From assembly GCA_937951895.1 (NCBI GenBank), contig CALFER010000090.1:1-64000 (forward strand): DNA of 64,000 nucleotides, read 5' to 3'. This stretch comes from an uncultured bacterium. Its GTDB lineage: Bacteria > CSSED10-310 > CALFER01. Position numbers and translations under genes: made by a program. Below, piece after piece: positions 63,857-64,000 of the stretch. How positions within the stretch are numbered: position 1 is the stretch's first letter; each line of letters starts with the position of its first letter. The notes below the pieces were generated by a model. The model saw nothing but the letters and a program-made list of their open reading frames with translations. It did no database searches and was not told the origin of the DNA.

Positions 63857-64000
63857 CCGGAAGAGGGTCTCGCAATTCCTGATCGATGATTCTCTCACCC
63901 GACATCCGTTAATCGGTGAATTGCTCGCGTGTTGTCGCCCCATCCCCGTCGCGTGGTTTTCGAACTCCGCGGAGCAACTCCTGCGATCGATTCGCGGCCA
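63849..64000 (+). CDS. Partial CDS, possibly spore-photoproduct-lyase-like (N-terminus only)
   Basis: Only 50 residues are visible before the window ends: MNNRKRVSQFLIDDSLTRHP followed by LIGELLACCRPIPVAWFSNS. The order of a short strand, a hydrophobic VDxS-type patch with PL and a second patch resembles N-termini of SPL-family radical SAM proteins, but no Cys motif is in range, so the assignment is tentative. The ATG overlaps the end of the previous gene. Confidence 0.4.
   Translation, partial: MNNRKRVSQFLIDDSLTRHPLIGELLACCRPIPVAWFSNSAEQLLRSIRG

Overview
The window comes from a diderm (Gram-negative-type) bacterium of moderately high GC that uses the standard code (TGA is a stop throughout). 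Signs of an outer membrane are an LptE-like LPS-assembly lipoprotein, a Wzm/Wzt-type O-polysaccharide ABC exporter, Lol-type lipoproteins and a beta-barrel protein ending in Phe. Genes are densely packed, often with ATGA or longer overlaps. I see no tRNA, rRNA, IS element, CRISPR array or phage gene, and I cannot place the phylum from sequence alone.

Region 1 (1-9705, minus strand) is one long gene train: dtd, a DUF362/ferredoxin protein, xseA, xseB, a flippase-like membrane protein, leuS, lptE, the two ABC exporter genes and a methyltransferase cut by the window edge. Divergent from it is an EF-G paralogue (9934-12003) with a structured leader and a clear intrinsic terminator. Region 2 (12084-20429) is an envelope redox and folding island: a DUF4388/J-domain/TPR protein, thioredoxin, DsbD, a lipoprotein with a thioredoxin-like fold but no CxxC, a DUF1573 protein, a parvulin, and GDP-mannose genes. 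Region 3 (20571-24687) holds VanZ, a PhaR-like regulator with a phasin-like partner, an rRNA-methyltransferase-like gene, an RluA-type pseudouridine synthase and serC.

Region 4 (24810-36999, plus strand) is the most striking part. It is a compact 11-gene type II fatty-acid/polyketide-like cluster behind one good promoter: hotdog dehydratase, GT2 glycosyltransferase, HemN-like radical SAM enzyme, cobalamin-binding radical SAM enzyme, two separate proteins that each fuse a complete ketosynthase to a catalytically dead ketosynthase (chain-length-factor-like), acyl carrier protein, a GcvT-like folate enzyme, a 4HBT thioesterase, FabG and FabD. No enoyl reductase is present, so the expected backbone is an unsaturated chain, probably reworked by the two radical SAM enzymes. 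The product is unknown. A secreted helical protein, SsnA, an EamA transporter and an SbcD-like nuclease follow.

Region 5 (41876-48222, minus) is an operon of CCA-type nucleotidyltransferase, zinc alcohol dehydrogenase, signal peptidase I, a GT-C-like membrane protein and an acyl-CoA ligase. A glycogen phosphorylase and a bifunctional OlsF-like ornithine-lipid synthase converge after it. Region 6 (52823-57287) is a purine-degradation set linked in other bacteria to selenium-dependent molybdenum hydroxylases (YgeY, YgeW, HyuA, XdhC). HyuA appears to start at a CTG codon, and SsnA of the same pathway lies about 14 kb away. Region 7 (57444-64000) has an RmlD-like reductase, a small zinc-ribbon-like protein, an XPB/Ssl2-N-like protein, a TlpA thioredoxin, a beta-barrel protein, an unknown protein and a partial gene.
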